Assembly (NCBI GenBank): GCA_020555605.1
Contig: JAJCJC010000005.1
Coordinates: 75,371-139,370 of the forward strand
DNA from: a bacterium 210917-SL.2.15
Lineage (GTDB): Bacteria > Bacillota > Clostridia > Oscillospirales > Oscillospiraceae
Direction: 5' to 3'
DNA length: 64,000 bases
Shown here: piece after piece, positions 23,974 through 32,886 of the stretch
Numbering within the stretch: position 1 is the first letter of the stretch
Layout: every line of letters begins with the position of its first letter
Translations under genes and position numbers: made by a program
Notes under the pieces: generated by a model
Seen by the model: only the letters and a program-made list of their open reading frames with translations
Told to the model about the DNA's origin: nothing
The model's database searches: none

Positions 23974-24627
23974 ATGAAGTTAGAAGACACCACAATTTAT
24001 CCGTTTATCCGCAGCGACCCCGCACTGTGTAAGCTGCACACTTTTGCCCGGGGGAAATACATCATTCGTGTCGGCGAGGCGGCAGATATCTGGTATCTGG
24101 TCAATGGGAAAGTACAGGTAGAAACCACCACGCAAAACGGCAAAAAACTGGTGGTCGACACAATCTGCGAAGACAATTATGTGGGACACCTGAGCAACTT
24201 TTGGGGCCAGAACTTTTACTGCGACAGCTACGCCCTGGTTTCCAGCATTTTGATCCGCATTCCGAAAGAGCGCTTCCTGAAAATGATGGAGTCTCTGGAA
24301 TTCAGCCGTCATTTCTATATGAAAACCAACGCACGGCTTTACGACATGTACAAAAAGGAACTGGTGCGGGGCCTGTTTTCCCAGCGCCAGCAGTTTGCCT
24401 TTTACGTCATCAAGTATTCGCAGAACAACATCTGCCGCATCCATAACCTCAGCGGCATCTGCGAATTCCTGAAGATCAGCCGCCGCCATTTCTACAATCT
24501 ACTCGACCGCTTTTCCGAGGACGGCATTATCAAGCGCCTGGATGACGGCGACATCGAAATCCTCGATTTGGACGCACTCTATAAAGTTGCCGAGCCTGTG
24601 GTCAATTTTTCTTACAACAAGATGTAA
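23974..24627 (+). CDS. Crp/Fnr-family transcriptional regulator, likely of the hpd genes
   Basis: A 217-residue regulator with an N-terminal cyclic-nucleotide-binding-type beta-roll (about 15-125), a dimer helix, and a C-terminal winged HTH (about 150-205) with the recognition-helix segment KISRRHFYNLLDRF. It has several cysteines (for example in ALCKL, TICEDN and FYCDSY) but no FNR-type N-terminal Cys cluster. The family includes CprK of Desulfitobacterium, whose ligand is a chlorinated 4-hydroxyphenylacetate. I chose the ATG at 23974; 19 further codons upstream are open. A G-rich stretch (GGGGGGT) upstream is a modest ribosome binding site. It lies next to the two promoters that carry the predicted site, so control of hpdB and nat is a strong inference. 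Confidence 0.85.
   Translation: MKLEDTTIYPFIRSDPALCKLHTFARGKYIIRVGEAADIWYLVNGKVQVETTTQNGKKLVVDTICEDNYVGHLSNFWGQNFYCDSYALVSSILIRIPKERFLKMMESLEFSRHFYMKTNARLYDMYKKELVRGLFSQRQQFAFYVIKYSQNNICRIHNLSGICEFLKISRRHFYNLLDRFSEDGIIKRLDDGDIEILDLDALYKVAEPVVNFSYNKM
24027..24039 (+). promoter_or_regulatory. Palindrome copy inside the start of the Crp/Fnr gene
   Basis: GTGTAAGCTGCAC, about 54 bp into the coding region, fits GTGYA-N3-TRCAC. It could permit self-repression by a roadblock, but being inside codons it may be chance. Confidence 0.35.
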
Positions 24628-24650
24628 CCGCCGTTTGGAGGACGATACCT

Positions 24651-25556
24651 ATGATGCATTATACTACCGAGCTGTTGGGTGACAACACACTCCTGTTTCG
24701 CTTTACCGTACCCGCTGAAGAATACACGGCGGCGCTGGATGAGGTCTGGCGCACCAATAAGGTCCGCTATCCGGTGCCCGGCATGCGCGACGGCAAAGCC
24801 AGCCGCGCTATGATCGAGCGGTATCACGGCAAAGACGTTTTTGAAAAACCGGCTTTGGATCAGCTGGTAACCTCTGCTTACCGCAAAGCCGCCTCGGAAT
24901 ACCCCGAGGAAATTTACTACACCCCCACCGTGCGGGTAGAGCAGCACGCGGAGGGAAAGGACCTGTGCTTCACTGCCCGAGTTCAGATCCGCCCGGAGGT
25001 CCGTTTGGGAGATTACCGCGCCGTGCTGCTGCGGCCGGATGACCTGCGCCGGGCCGAACAGGCCGCGCAGGAAACGCCCGGCGAACAGCAAAGCGAAACC
25101 CGCGCCTATCTGCTCCGGTCTGCCCTGGTGGACCGCATCGCCGCCGGCAGCCGCGTGGAGGTGCCGGAAACCATGATCCACGAGCGCGCGCTCAGCATGG
25201 CCCGCTCGCTGGAGCAACGGCTGGAGCAGGGTCAATCCTCCATGGAAGAATACTACAAGGCCTGCCATACTGACCGGGAGCATTTGCTGGCGGATTTCGC
25301 CCAGGCGGCGAAAGATCAGCTGCGCGCCCGGCTGACCTTGCTGGCCATCGCCCGCGCCGAAGGGCTGGAAGCCACTGAAGCGGAATATGATGCAGAGGTG
25401 GCCCGGCTGAGCGGCATGTATCTGATGCCCGAGGATAAGCTGCGCCCGTTGCTGGCACGCCGGGAAGGCATCAAAATCCGGCAGGACATCGCCATTTCCA
25501 AAGCCGCCGACTGGGTTGCCGCCCAAGTCCGGCAGCAAACGGCAGCAACCCCGTGA
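24651..25556 (+). CDS. Trigger-factor-like protein lacking the PPIase domain
   Basis: A 301-residue protein with similarity to trigger factor, the ribosome-bound chaperone. The N-terminal part (about 1-120) has the trigger-factor fold pattern with VPGMRDGKASRAMIERYHG in place of the ribosome-binding signature GFRxGKxP. The middle peptidyl-prolyl isomerase domain (about 100 residues) is absent, and the protein passes directly into the helical C-terminal chaperone-arm region (about 145-300). A normal trigger factor is about 430 residues. Some small trigger-factor relatives without PPIase exist. It starts 24 bp after the Crp/Fnr gene with GGAGG upstream, so the two are probably co-transcribed. 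Ribosome binding is uncertain because the loop is altered. Confidence 0.75.
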   Translation: MMHYTTELLGDNTLLFRFTVPAEEYTAALDEVWRTNKVRYPVPGMRDGKASRAMIERYHGKDVFEKPALDQLVTSAYRKAASEYPEEIYYTPTVRVEQHAEGKDLCFTARVQIRPEVRLGDYRAVLLRPDDLRRAEQAAQETPGEQQSETRAYLLRSALVDRIAAGSRVEVPETMIHERALSMARSLEQRLEQGQSSMEEYYKACHTDREHLLADFAQAAKDQLRARLTLLAIARAEGLEATEAEYDAEVARLSGMYLMPEDKLRPLLARREGIKIRQDIAISKAADWVAAQVRQQTAATP

Positions 25557-25568
25557 GAAGCAAAAACA

Positions 25569-25604
25569 ACGGCCCGTGCAGCAATCGCTGCACGGGCCGT
25601 TTTG
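25569..25604. terminator. Bidirectional terminator between trigger-factor-like gene and aroK
   Basis: A 14-bp perfect stem ACGGCCCGTGCAGC / GCTGCACGGGCCGT, 4-nt loop, with A-run before and T-run after. Confidence 0.9.
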
Positions 25605-26147
25605 TCAGGATTCTGTGGATTGGCAAGGCTCTGTTTCCTTCCTCCACACCCGGATGATTTCTTCTACCACCGGTTCCACGGCGCGTTCCGTGTAGGCCAC
25701 AGATACCGTGGCGTCCGCCCAATGCCGGTAAAGGGGCGTGCGCAGTGCATAGATATCCGTCAGGGTCTGCCCCGGGGCAAAGGCAATGCCGCGGGTGGTG
25801 ATATTATGGATGCGGCGCTCCAGCTCCGGCAGCGGCACATCGAGATAGACGAACCGCCCATGCTGCGCCAAGTGCGCCATAGCCTTTTCGCTGATCGGCA
25901 CACTTCCGCCGGTGGCAATCACCGTATCCCGGAAATCTGTTTCCAGCACCGTCTCCTCCTCCACCTGCAAAAAGGCGTCCAGCCCGCGCCGGTCCAGAAT
26001 TTCCTGCAGCGTACAGTTCTCGCGCCTGCAGATCAGCAGATCCACATCCACAAAGTCCATGCCCAGCGCCTTAGCCAACACGACGCCCACCGTGCTCTTT
26101 CCGCTGCCGGGCATTCCGATCAATACAATATTTTCTCTGCCTGACAT
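25605..26147 (-). CDS. aroK: Shikimate kinase
   Basis: Phosphorylates shikimate at the 3-hydroxyl using ATP, in aromatic amino acid synthesis. The protein has 180 residues. Seen: P-loop GMPGSGKST (residues 11-19), the DVD motif (about 34-36, in FVDVDLLI), FLQVEEETVL around the shikimate-binding region (usual FRxxE is altered to LQVEEE), and the ATGGSVP loop. The ATG at 26147 follows AAAGGAGG; the upstream open frame overlaps nfo and lacks a site. It follows nfo by 31 bp. AroD (46386-47147) of the same pathway is elsewhere in the window. Confidence 0.9.
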   Translation of the reverse strand: MSGRENIVLIGMPGSGKSTVGVVLAKALGMDFVDVDLLICRRENCTLQEILDRRGLDAFLQVEEETVLETDFRDTVIATGGSVPISEKAMAHLAQHGRFVYLDVPLPELERRIHNITTRGIAFAPGQTLTDIYALRTPLYRHWADATVSVAYTERAVEPVVEEIIRVWRKETEPCQSTES

Positions 26148-26178
26148 GGCGTTTCCTCCTTTTGTTCCGCAAGCCGTC

Positions 26179-27012
26179 TCAATCTCTGTGCAGATCCCGC
26201 AAAAGCGCGATCTCCTCGGCATACCCCGACAGATCATTGGGCGTTTCCAGACAGAAAGGGAGGTCGCGCAGCAGGGGATGATTGGTCACGGCACTCAGCA
26301 CCGCCGTTCCGATGCAGCCCTCGCCGATTTTGGCGTGGCGGTCCTTATGGGCGCCCAGCGGGTTCATACTGTCGTTGAGGTGGACGGCCTTGAGACGCTC
26401 CAGCCCCACCACCCGGTCAAATTCCTCCAGCACGCCGTCCAGATCTTCGGCAATATTGTAACCGGCATCCCATACGTGGCAGGTGTCCAGACATACGCCC
26501 ATGCGGTCGCTCTGCTCCACCCGGTCGAGAATGGCACGCAGCTCTTCAAAGCTGCGCCCCACCTCGCTGCCTTTACCCGCCATGGTTTCCAGCAGTACAG
26601 TGGTGTGCTGCCCGGGCTGCAGAACCTGGTTGAGGATTTCGGCGATTTTGCGCACGCCCTCCTCCGCCCCCTGCTTCACATGGCTGCCGGGGTGAAAATT
26701 ATAATAATTCCCGGGAAGATATTCCATCCGCATCAAATCATCCGCCATAGTGCGGCGGGCAAAATCCCGCAATCCCTCATCTGCAGCGCAGGCATTGAGA
26801 GTATAAGGCGCGTGGGCAATGATCTTGGCAAAGCCATGCTCCTCCAACAGCCGGCGCAGAGCTTCCAGGTCTTCCGTATTCAGGGGCTTAGCCGTCCCGC
26901 CCCGGGGATTGCGGGTAAAAAACTGAAAGGTGTCCGCCCCGATGGATAGCGCCTCTTTCCCCATATGGGCATAGCCCTTGGACGATGACAAATGACATCC
27001 GATGTGCAGCAT
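26179..27012 (-). CDS. nfo: Endonuclease IV (AP endonuclease)
   Basis: Cuts DNA 5' to abasic sites in base-excision repair, using three zinc ions. The protein has 277 residues, the family norm. Seen: [11 protein letters not shown] at the N-terminus, [38 protein letters not shown] and [20 protein letters not shown], which include the conserved His/Glu/Asp zinc ligands. The start at 27012 lies just after the stop of the broken GNAT gene, whose last codons contain the AAGGAG ribosome binding site. Confidence 0.97.
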   Translation of the reverse strand: MLHIGCHLSSSKGYAHMGKEALSIGADTFQFFTRNPRGGTAKPLNTEDLEALRRLLEEHGFAKIIAHAPYTLNACAADEGLRDFARRTMADDLMRMEYLPGNYYNFHPGSHVKQGAEEGVRKIAEILNQVLQPGQHTTVLLETMAGKGSEVGRSFEELRAILDRVEQSDRMGVCLDTCHVWDAGYNIAEDLDGVLEEFDRVVGLERLKAVHLNDSMNPLGAHKDRHAKIGEGCIGTAVLSAVTNHPLLRDLPFCLETPNDLSGYAEEIALLRDLHRD

Positions 27013-27014
27013 GG

Positions 27015-27509
27015 TTAGATCTTCTCCTTTTCCGCCGCCTCCGGGCGGCGCTTGTGCATGACAACGTTTTTCAGCCGGACGCCCCGGCGCTCCACTTCCT
27101 GCCCCCGCACCGCCTGCCAGTCCCTCTGCTCAAAGAAGGGCCGCGCAGTCAGGGAAGCGTGGGTAATATACTCTTTCGCAGCACTTCTGCTCTCCAGATG
27201 CGCACAAATGGCTAAAGCTATCCCCTAACCCTGGCAGTCCTTATGGACATACAGCCGGTCGAGATATCCCGCCGCGTCCATATCGCCAAAGCCCACAATA
27301 CTCCCATCTTGTTCCGCGATCACGGTGTCGTGCTCCCGAAACGAACGATCCCAGGCATCCAGATCTACTTCGCCCGTGGCCCAGGCGTCCAACTGCAGCG
27401 GCGTATAGTCCCGCGCATTGACCGTGTGCACTGTTTCATAAAACAGTTCCGCCAGTGCCGCACGATCCTCCGATCGATACAGCCACAAGGAAAGCATTGG
27501 ATGGTTCAT
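27015..27509 (-). pseudogene. GNAT acetyltransferase interrupted by one in-frame TAG
   Basis: The frame starting at 27509 encodes a GNAT-fold N-acetyltransferase of about 164 codons. It is interrupted at 27227-27225 by TAG exactly in the acetyl-CoA-binding motif: the sequence reads CQG-stop-GIALAI where the family has QGxGIA. Reading continues in the same frame for 69 more codons to a TAA at 27017-27015, with good GNAT-like sequence ([21 protein letters not shown]). A single C-to-T change (CAG to TAG) explains the break. The rest of the frame is intact, so the change is recent, an error, or suppressed. It lies between ftsH and nfo. Confidence 0.85.
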
Positions 27510-27559
27510 TTTATATCTTCCCGCATCAAAAAGCAAGTGCCTCTTTCTTCCGTTTGATA

Positions 27560-27590
27560 AAAAACAGGACAGCGACGCTGTCCTGTTTTT
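27560..27590 (-). terminator. Terminator after ftsH
   Basis: Stem AAAAACAGGACAGCG / CGCTGTCCTGTTTTT (imperfect only at the centre) with T-runs, directly after the ftsH stop on the minus strand. Confidence 0.9.
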
Positions 27591-27591
27591 C

Positions 27592-29532
27592 TCATGCATC
27601 CTCTTCGTTATCCGGCTTTTCTTCTACCGAATCCGAGGAGAAGACCCGTTCAAACTCTTCTGCGTTCATGGTTTCATGTTCAAGGAGATAGGCCGCCACC
27701 GTGTGCAACTTTTCCTCGTTGCGGCGCAAAATGGTTTCGCAGCGGCCCGTGCAGCCGTCAATGATCGCTTTGATCTCCTCGTCGATCTCGGCGGCCACCT
27801 TTTCCGAATAGGTGCGCTGCTGGGCCATGCTGCGGCCGATGAAGATCTCATCGTGGCCGGACTCAAAGGAGATGGTACCGATCCGGTCGCTCATACCGTA
27901 TACCGTGACCATTTTCCGGGCCAGATTCGAGGCGCGCTGGATGTCGTTGGAGGCCCCAGTGGAAATATCACCCAAGACCAGGCGTTCCGCCACACGGCCG
28001 CCCAGCAGGGCCACGATCTCATCGAGCATGGTGCTCCTGGACAGGAAGCTGTGATCCTCGCCGGGCAGGGAAATGGTCATACCGCCGGCATTGCCCCGGG
28101 GGATAATGGTGATCTGATGCACCGGGTCGCAGCCGGGCAACTCGTGCATCACAATGGCGTGACCCGCCTCGTGGTAAGCCGTCAGCCGGCGTTCCTGCTC
28201 CGGGATCACATGGCTTTTCTTTTCCGGTCCGGCGATGACCTTGATCATCGCCTCGTGCATATCCTGCATGGTGATGAACTTCTCGTCCCGGCGGGCTGCC
28301 AGCAACGCGCTCTCATTGGTCAGGTTTTCCAAATCTGCGCCGGAGAAGCCCGCGGTAGAACGGGCAAGCACGTTGAGATCCACATCCTCAGCCAGAGGCT
28401 TTTCCCGGGTGTGCACCCGTAGGATTTCCTCGCGGCCCTGCACATCGGGCAGTCCTACGAACACCTGCCGATCAAAGCGGCCGGGGCGCAGCAGCGCCGG
28501 ATCCAGCACGTCCTGCCGGTTCGTCGCCGCCAGGACCACCACGCCCTCGTTGCTGCCGAAACCGTCCATCTCCACCAGAAGCTGGTTAAGCGTTTGTTCC
28601 CGCTCGTCGTGGCCGCCGCCCAAGCCGGTGCCGCGCTGACGGCCCACAGCGTCGATTTCATCGATGAACACGATGGCCGGCGCGTCCTCCTTGGCCTGTT
28701 TGAACAGATCGCGGACGCGGGAGGCGCCCACGCCCACATACATTTCTACAAAGTCCGAGCCGGAGATGGTGAGGAAATTGACGCCCGCTTCTCCAGCCAC
28801 AGCCTTGGCCAGCAGCGTTTTGCCGGTACCCGGAGGACCAACCAGCAGAACGCCCTTAGGAATGCGCGCCCCCAGCGCAATATATTTTTCACTGTCGCGC
28901 AGGAAGGAGACAATCTCCTCCAGCTCTTCCTTTTCTTCCCGGGCGCCGGCCACATCGGCAAAGGTGACCCGCCGCCCGTCGGACATACCCCGGTGGGCAT
29001 TGGCTTTTCCGAACTGGGCGGTCTTATCCATCTGAGCGCCCCCGCTGCGCTGCAGCGCGCTCACATACCAGAAACCGCCCAGAATGATCAGCAGGAGTAG
29101 AAAGGGCATCATCATGCCCCAGCCGTTCATGCGCGCGCCCTTGACATAGTCGTAGCCTGTAATGATGCCCCGGTTGCTCTGGCTGTCGATCAGGCTGCCC
29201 AAATCTTCCCGAAACATCTGCACATCATACAGATCGTACACCAAGGCCGTCTGCCCATCATAGGCGGAATAGAGATCCATGGTCAGCCGGGTGCCCGTCA
29301 CTTTGAAGGAGCGGACATTTTCCCGCTCAAACTGCTCCACCACCTCGGAATAGCGCAGTTCGCCCTGCTGCTGACGGTTCCCTTCAAAAAAGAGATAAGC
29401 AATCCCCAGAACGATGAGTATGATCAGCGCCACCCAGCCGATTTGGCCCAGACGCCGGTCATTCCGCTGTTTCTGTCCTTGCCCATCTCCGCCGGAATGT
29501 TCCGGCCCGGTGCTGTTATTCTGCCCTTGCAT
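27592..29532 (-). CDS. ftsH: ATP-dependent membrane zinc metalloprotease FtsH
   Basis: Degrades damaged membrane and short-lived cytosolic proteins. The protein has 646 residues: first membrane segment (about 33-50), an extracytoplasmic region, second membrane segment (about 130-150), an AAA+ ATPase with Walker A GPPGTGKT and Walker [12 protein letters not shown] plus the SRH region ([21 protein letters not shown]), and a peptidase domain with zinc site HEAGH. The C-terminus is acidic. The chosen ATG at 29532 has AAAGGGG upstream. The order tilS-hpt-ftsH is the same as in Bacillus subtilis and many Clostridia. Confidence 0.98.
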   Translation of the reverse strand: MQGQNNSTGPEHSGGDGQGQKQRNDRRLGQIGWVALIILIVLGIAYLFFEGNRQQQGELRYSEVVEQFERENVRSFKVTGTRLTMDLYSAYDGQTALVYDLYDVQMFREDLGSLIDSQSNRGIITGYDYVKGARMNGWGMMMPFLLLLIILGGFWYVSALQRSGGAQMDKTAQFGKANAHRGMSDGRRVTFADVAGAREEKEELEEIVSFLRDSEKYIALGARIPKGVLLVGPPGTGKTLLAKAVAGEAGVNFLTISGSDFVEMYVGVGASRVRDLFKQAKEDAPAIVFIDEIDAVGRQRGTGLGGGHDEREQTLNQLLVEMDGFGSNEGVVVLAATNRQDVLDPALLRPGRFDRQVFVGLPDVQGREEILRVHTREKPLAEDVDLNVLARSTAGFSGADLENLTNESALLAARRDEKFITMQDMHEAMIKVIAGPEKKSHVIPEQERRLTAYHEAGHAIVMHELPGCDPVHQITIIPRGNAGGMTISLPGEDHSFLSRSTMLDEIVALLGGRVAERLVLGDISTGASNDIQRASNLARKMVTVYGMSDRIGTISFESGHDEIFIGRSMAQQRTYSEKVAAEIDEEIKAIIDGCTGRCETILRRNEEKLHTVAAYLLEHETMNAEEFERVFSSDSVEEKPDNEEDA

Positions 29533-29607
29533 CTTTTTCCCCTTTCTTCCGCAATGCGCTGCGCACCGCGGTCTGTTTGCTTTTCCCCCCACCGCAGGTT
29601 TATGCAC

Positions 29608-30153
29608 TCAGGCGTAGACCTCCGGCTTCAAAACACCCACATAGGGCAGATTGCGGTAGCGGTCGGCATAATCCAAGCCATACCCCACCACAAACTCATC
29701 CGGCACGGTGAAGCCCACATAATTCGGCTCGATGGGTTTTTCCCGCCGCGCCGGCTTATCCAGCAGCACGCACAGCGCAACGCTGGCCGCGCCGCGGTCT
29801 CTCAAATGCCCCGCCAGATTGTACAGCGTGTTGCCGCTGTCCAGAATATCCTCCACCAAAATAATATGCCGTCCCGCGATATTGCTGCGGATATCATAAT
29901 CGATCTTGACCACACCGGAGCTGACGGTGGCATTTTTATAGGAGGATGCCGCCAGGAAATCCAACCCGCAGGGAATGGGGCACACCCGCATCAAATCTGC
30001 GAAAAACATGAAAGACCCCCGCAGCACACCCACAAACAACGGGTCCTTATTCTCATAATCCATTGCAATCCTGGCGCCGATTTCCCGCACGCGCGCTTTC
30101 AGCTCCGCCTCGGAGATCAGTACTTTCAGAATATCCTTCTCGATCGTATTCAT
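29608..30153 (-). CDS. hpt: Hypoxanthine phosphoribosyltransferase
   Basis: Salvages hypoxanthine and guanine to IMP and GMP using PRPP. The protein has 181 residues. The PRPP-binding loop is VEDILDSGNTL (about residues 98-108); GVLRGSFMFFADL near residue 42 and DEFVVGYGLDY near the C-terminus are also characteristic. It lies 25 bp after tilS and upstream of ftsH. Confidence 0.96.
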   Translation of the reverse strand: MNTIEKDILKVLISEAELKARVREIGARIAMDYENKDPLFVGVLRGSFMFFADLMRVCPIPCGLDFLAASSYKNATVSSGVVKIDYDIRSNIAGRHIILVEDILDSGNTLYNLAGHLRDRGAASVALCVLLDKPARREKPIEPNYVGFTVPDEFVVGYGLDYADRYRNLPYVGVLKPEVYA

Positions 30154-30178
30154 TCTCTTTTCTCTCCCGTTTTCTGAT

Positions 30179-31519
30179 TTATCTTTTGTAAAAATCGAGA
30201 ATGTATTTCCATTCTCGCCCTTTTTCTACAAAGGCCCGGTCCACACCGATAAACAGCGCCGCCGCCGGATGCCCGCCCACATAGATGACCGGCGTTTCCT
30301 CCCGCTCCCGCACACTCAGCCCTGCGTCCACAAACAAGCGCTTGAGACTGCGGCTGCCTTCCTTCCCCGGAAGGGTCATGCGGCCGCTCTCCCGCCAACG
30401 GTCGGCGCAAACCGGCGCATGAAGCGCGGCATTGTTCAAAATCAGGCGCAAGGGCTTCTTCTCCGCCGCGCCGCGCTGCACCCTGCATTCGATACGCCAA
30501 GGCCCAAGCACCGCTTCGCCCACCGGCGGGAGCGCCGCGCACTGCCAGGGACGACTGCCGCCCACCGTAAGCACAAAGGAATCACAGTCGTTTTTCGCCA
30601 CGATGCCCCGGGGCAGCGAGATCTGCGCCGTCGGCCCGCTCTGGCGCACCAGCTCCAGCACTGCCCGGATATGCCGGGCGCCAATGTCTTTTTTGGAAAC
30701 CTGCAACAGATCCAGCATGGAGCGCACCACACGGCCCTGCAGCGCCGCAGGCAGTTCCAGCAATGCCTTGCGCTCCAGCGCCGCGCTTTCGCCGCGCCGT
30801 TCCACCTGGCGGCACACCCGCTCCGCCGCAGCACGCAGATACGCGTCTTCCTGGCGCAGAACACCGGCGGTCTGCGCCAGCGTTTCCTCCACCCTGGGAT
30901 TGAGCTGCCGCAGCAACGGCAGCACTTCATGGCGGATCCGGTTCCGTGTGTGGGCCGGGTCGGTATTTGTCCGATCCTCCACATGGGGAATCCCATGTTC
31001 AGCCAAATAGGCTTCAATCTCCTGGCGCGGCGTATCCAGCAAGGGCCGGACAAAGATCCCCCGTACCGGGGCAATCCCGGACAGGCCTGTCAGTCCCGTG
31101 CCCCGGATCAGATTCAGCAGCACCGTTTCAGCATTGTCGCCTCGGTTATGGGCTGTGGCCACCCGCAACGCGCCGATTTGTTCCGCCGTTTCGCTCAAAA
31201 AGGCATAGCGCAGGTTCCGCCCCGCCTCTTCGATGGACCAGCCGTGCTCTTTCGCCGCCGCGGCCACATCGCCGCGGCCGGCGTAAAACGGCACGCCGCG
31301 CCCGGCGCACCAGCTGCGCACAAACGCCTCGTCCGCATCGGCCTGCGCGCCGCGCAGGCCGTGGTTGTAGTGGGCCGCCGCCACGGTGCAGCCGTACTTC
31401 GCCCCAAGTTCCAAAAGCCAGACGAGGAGGCACATGGAATCTGCTCCGCCGGATACAGCACACAGCACCGTGCCCCCGGAAGGCAGCATATCATAGGTCC
31501 GGATCAGATCCTGCTTCAT
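30179..31519 (-). CDS. tilS: tRNA(Ile)-lysidine synthase
   Basis: Attaches lysine to the wobble cytidine of tRNA-Ile with anticodon CAU so that it reads AUA. The protein has 446 residues. The N-terminal PP-loop ATPase motif SGGADS is at about residues 23-28; HYNHGLRG, EEAGRNLRY and TAHNRGDNAETVLLNLIRGTG follow, then the C-terminal TilS domains. The ATG at 31519 is favoured over a GTG three codons earlier that overlaps the dnaB stop. A CAT-anticodon tRNA gene at 63596-63672 could be its substrate or the elongator Met tRNA. Confidence 0.95.
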   Translation of the reverse strand: MKQDLIRTYDMLPSGGTVLCAVSGGADSMCLLVWLLELGAKYGCTVAAAHYNHGLRGAQADADEAFVRSWCAGRGVPFYAGRGDVAAAAKEHGWSIEEAGRNLRYAFLSETAEQIGALRVATAHNRGDNAETVLLNLIRGTGLTGLSGIAPVRGIFVRPLLDTPRQEIEAYLAEHGIPHVEDRTNTDPAHTRNRIRHEVLPLLRQLNPRVEETLAQTAGVLRQEDAYLRAAAERVCRQVERRGESAALERKALLELPAALQGRVVRSMLDLLQVSKKDIGARHIRAVLELVRQSGPTAQISLPRGIVAKNDCDSFVLTVGGSRPWQCAALPPVGEAVLGPWRIECRVQRGAAEKKPLRLILNNAALHAPVCADRWRESGRMTLPGKEGSRSLKRLFVDAGLSVREREETPVIYVGGHPAAALFIGVDRAFVEKGREWKYILDFYKR

Positions 31520-31524
31520 TGCCC

Positions 31525-32886
31525 TCACCCCTCACCGAAACGCTTTTCCAGTGTGTCGAAGGTGGTAAATTCCGGCATCCATTTCAGCTCCACCTTTCCG
31601 GTTTCGCCGTGGCGGTTTTTCGCCACGATCAGCTCGGCGATGTTGCGCTTATCGGAATCAGGACTGTAATAGTCCTCCCGGAAAATAAACAGCACAATGT
31701 CCGCGTCCTGCTCAATGGCGCCGGATTCGCGCAGATCCGAAAGCATGGGACGTTTGTCGTCGCGCTTTTCGTTGGCACGGGACAACTGGGACAGGCACAG
31801 CACCGGCACCTGCAATTCTTTTGCCATAATCTTCAGCATGCGGGAAATATCTGACACCGCCTGCTGGCGGCTCTCGCCGGAATGTTTCATGCTGCCGCCG
31901 GCTGAACTCATCAGCTGCAGATAGTCGATGACCACCAGGCCCAGATTGTCCAGCCGCCGGCATTTGGCGTTCATATCGGATACCGTGAGCAGCGGATTGT
32001 CGTCCAGCCGGATGTCAGCCCGGGAAAGTACGCCGGCCGCTTCGGCCACCTTCATCCAGTCCGACTCCCGCAGCTCACCGGTAAGCAGGCGGTTGCTCTC
32101 CACCAGAGCTTCGCTGGACAAAAGGCGCAGCGCCAGCTGCTCCTTGGACATTTCCAGGGAGAACATGGCCACGGTCTTGCCCGAGTTTTTGCCCACATTC
32201 AGCGCAATGTTCAGCGCCAGAGAGGTTTTGCCCATACCAGGGCGGGCCGCCAGCAAAATGAGGTCGGACTTGTTCAGGCCCGAGAGCTTGGCGTCGATGG
32301 CCGAGAAGCCCGAGGAGATTCCGGGCAGCCGGCCGCCTTCCGCCGAAAGCTGTTCGATGTTTTCCAACACGCCGGAAAGCACCGTGCCAATGGGCGCCAT
32401 ATCTTGGGAAGAGCGGCCCTGGCGCACGGCGTAGATTTTCTGCTCGGCCACCTCCAGCACATCCTCAGGGTCGCCGCTGCCCTCGCGCACCATGGAAGTG
32501 ATCTCCCCCGCCGCGGTAGCCACGTTGCGCAGCAGCGATTTGCCCCGCACCAGCGCCACATACTCCATGACGTTGGCCGACGTGGGCGTGATGTCCATGA
32601 GCTGGATAATATAATTCCGCGTGGTGTTTTCGTCGAAGGTGCCGTTCTTCTGCATCTCGCCCACCACCGTCACCGGATCGATGGGCCGGGAATAACTGAA
32701 CATGGTATACATGGTTTCAAAGATATCCCGGTTTTGCTGTAAGTAGAAATCGCCGGGCTGCAGCTTATCCATCACATCTTTAATGCAGTTCTGATCGATG
32801 AGCATGGAGCCGAGCACTGCCTGCTCCGCCTCCAGGTTATGCGGCAGCTGCCGCGCTAAAAATTCATCCTCCAGCGCCAAGTCCAA
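31525..32886 (-). CDS. dnaB: Replicative DNA helicase
   Basis: Hexameric helicase that unwinds DNA at the replication fork. The protein has 453 residues. The N-terminal domain (about 10-120; LPHNLEAEQAVLGSML) binds primase; the RecA-like domain has Walker A ARPGMGKT (about 213-220), MFSLEMSKEQL and Walker B LVVIDYLQLM. No ATG fits; the TTG at 32886 follows GGAGGGAGG and begins MDLALEDEFLARQLP, which matches family N-termini. Its start overlaps the end of the upstream membrane-protein frame by 31 bases. The order gdpP-rplI-dnaB is standard in Firmicutes. Confidence 0.97.
   Translation of the reverse strand: MDLALEDEFLARQLPHNLEAEQAVLGSMLIDQNCIKDVMDKLQPGDFYLQQNRDIFETMYTMFSYSRPIDPVTVVGEMQKNGTFDENTTRNYIIQLMDITPTSANVMEYVALVRGKSLLRNVATAAGEITSMVREGSGDPEDVLEVAEQKIYAVRQGRSSQDMAPIGTVLSGVLENIEQLSAEGGRLPGISSGFSAIDAKLSGLNKSDLILLAARPGMGKTSLALNIALNVGKNSGKTVAMFSLEMSKEQLALRLLSSEALVESNRLLTGELRESDWMKVAEAAGVLSRADIRLDDNPLLTVSDMNAKCRRLDNLGLVVIDYLQLMSSAGGSMKHSGESRQQAVSDISRMLKIMAKELQVPVLCLSQLSRANEKRDDKRPMLSDLRESGAIEQDADIVLFIFREDYYSPDSDKRNIAELIVAKNRHGETGKVELKWMPEFTTFDTLEKRFGEG

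Noticed and set aside
27225..27227. TAG read as pyrrolysine in the GNAT gene
   Set aside because: The position is a conserved Gln/Gly-rich acetyl-CoA loop, not a place for pyrrolysine, and a single C-to-T change explains it.
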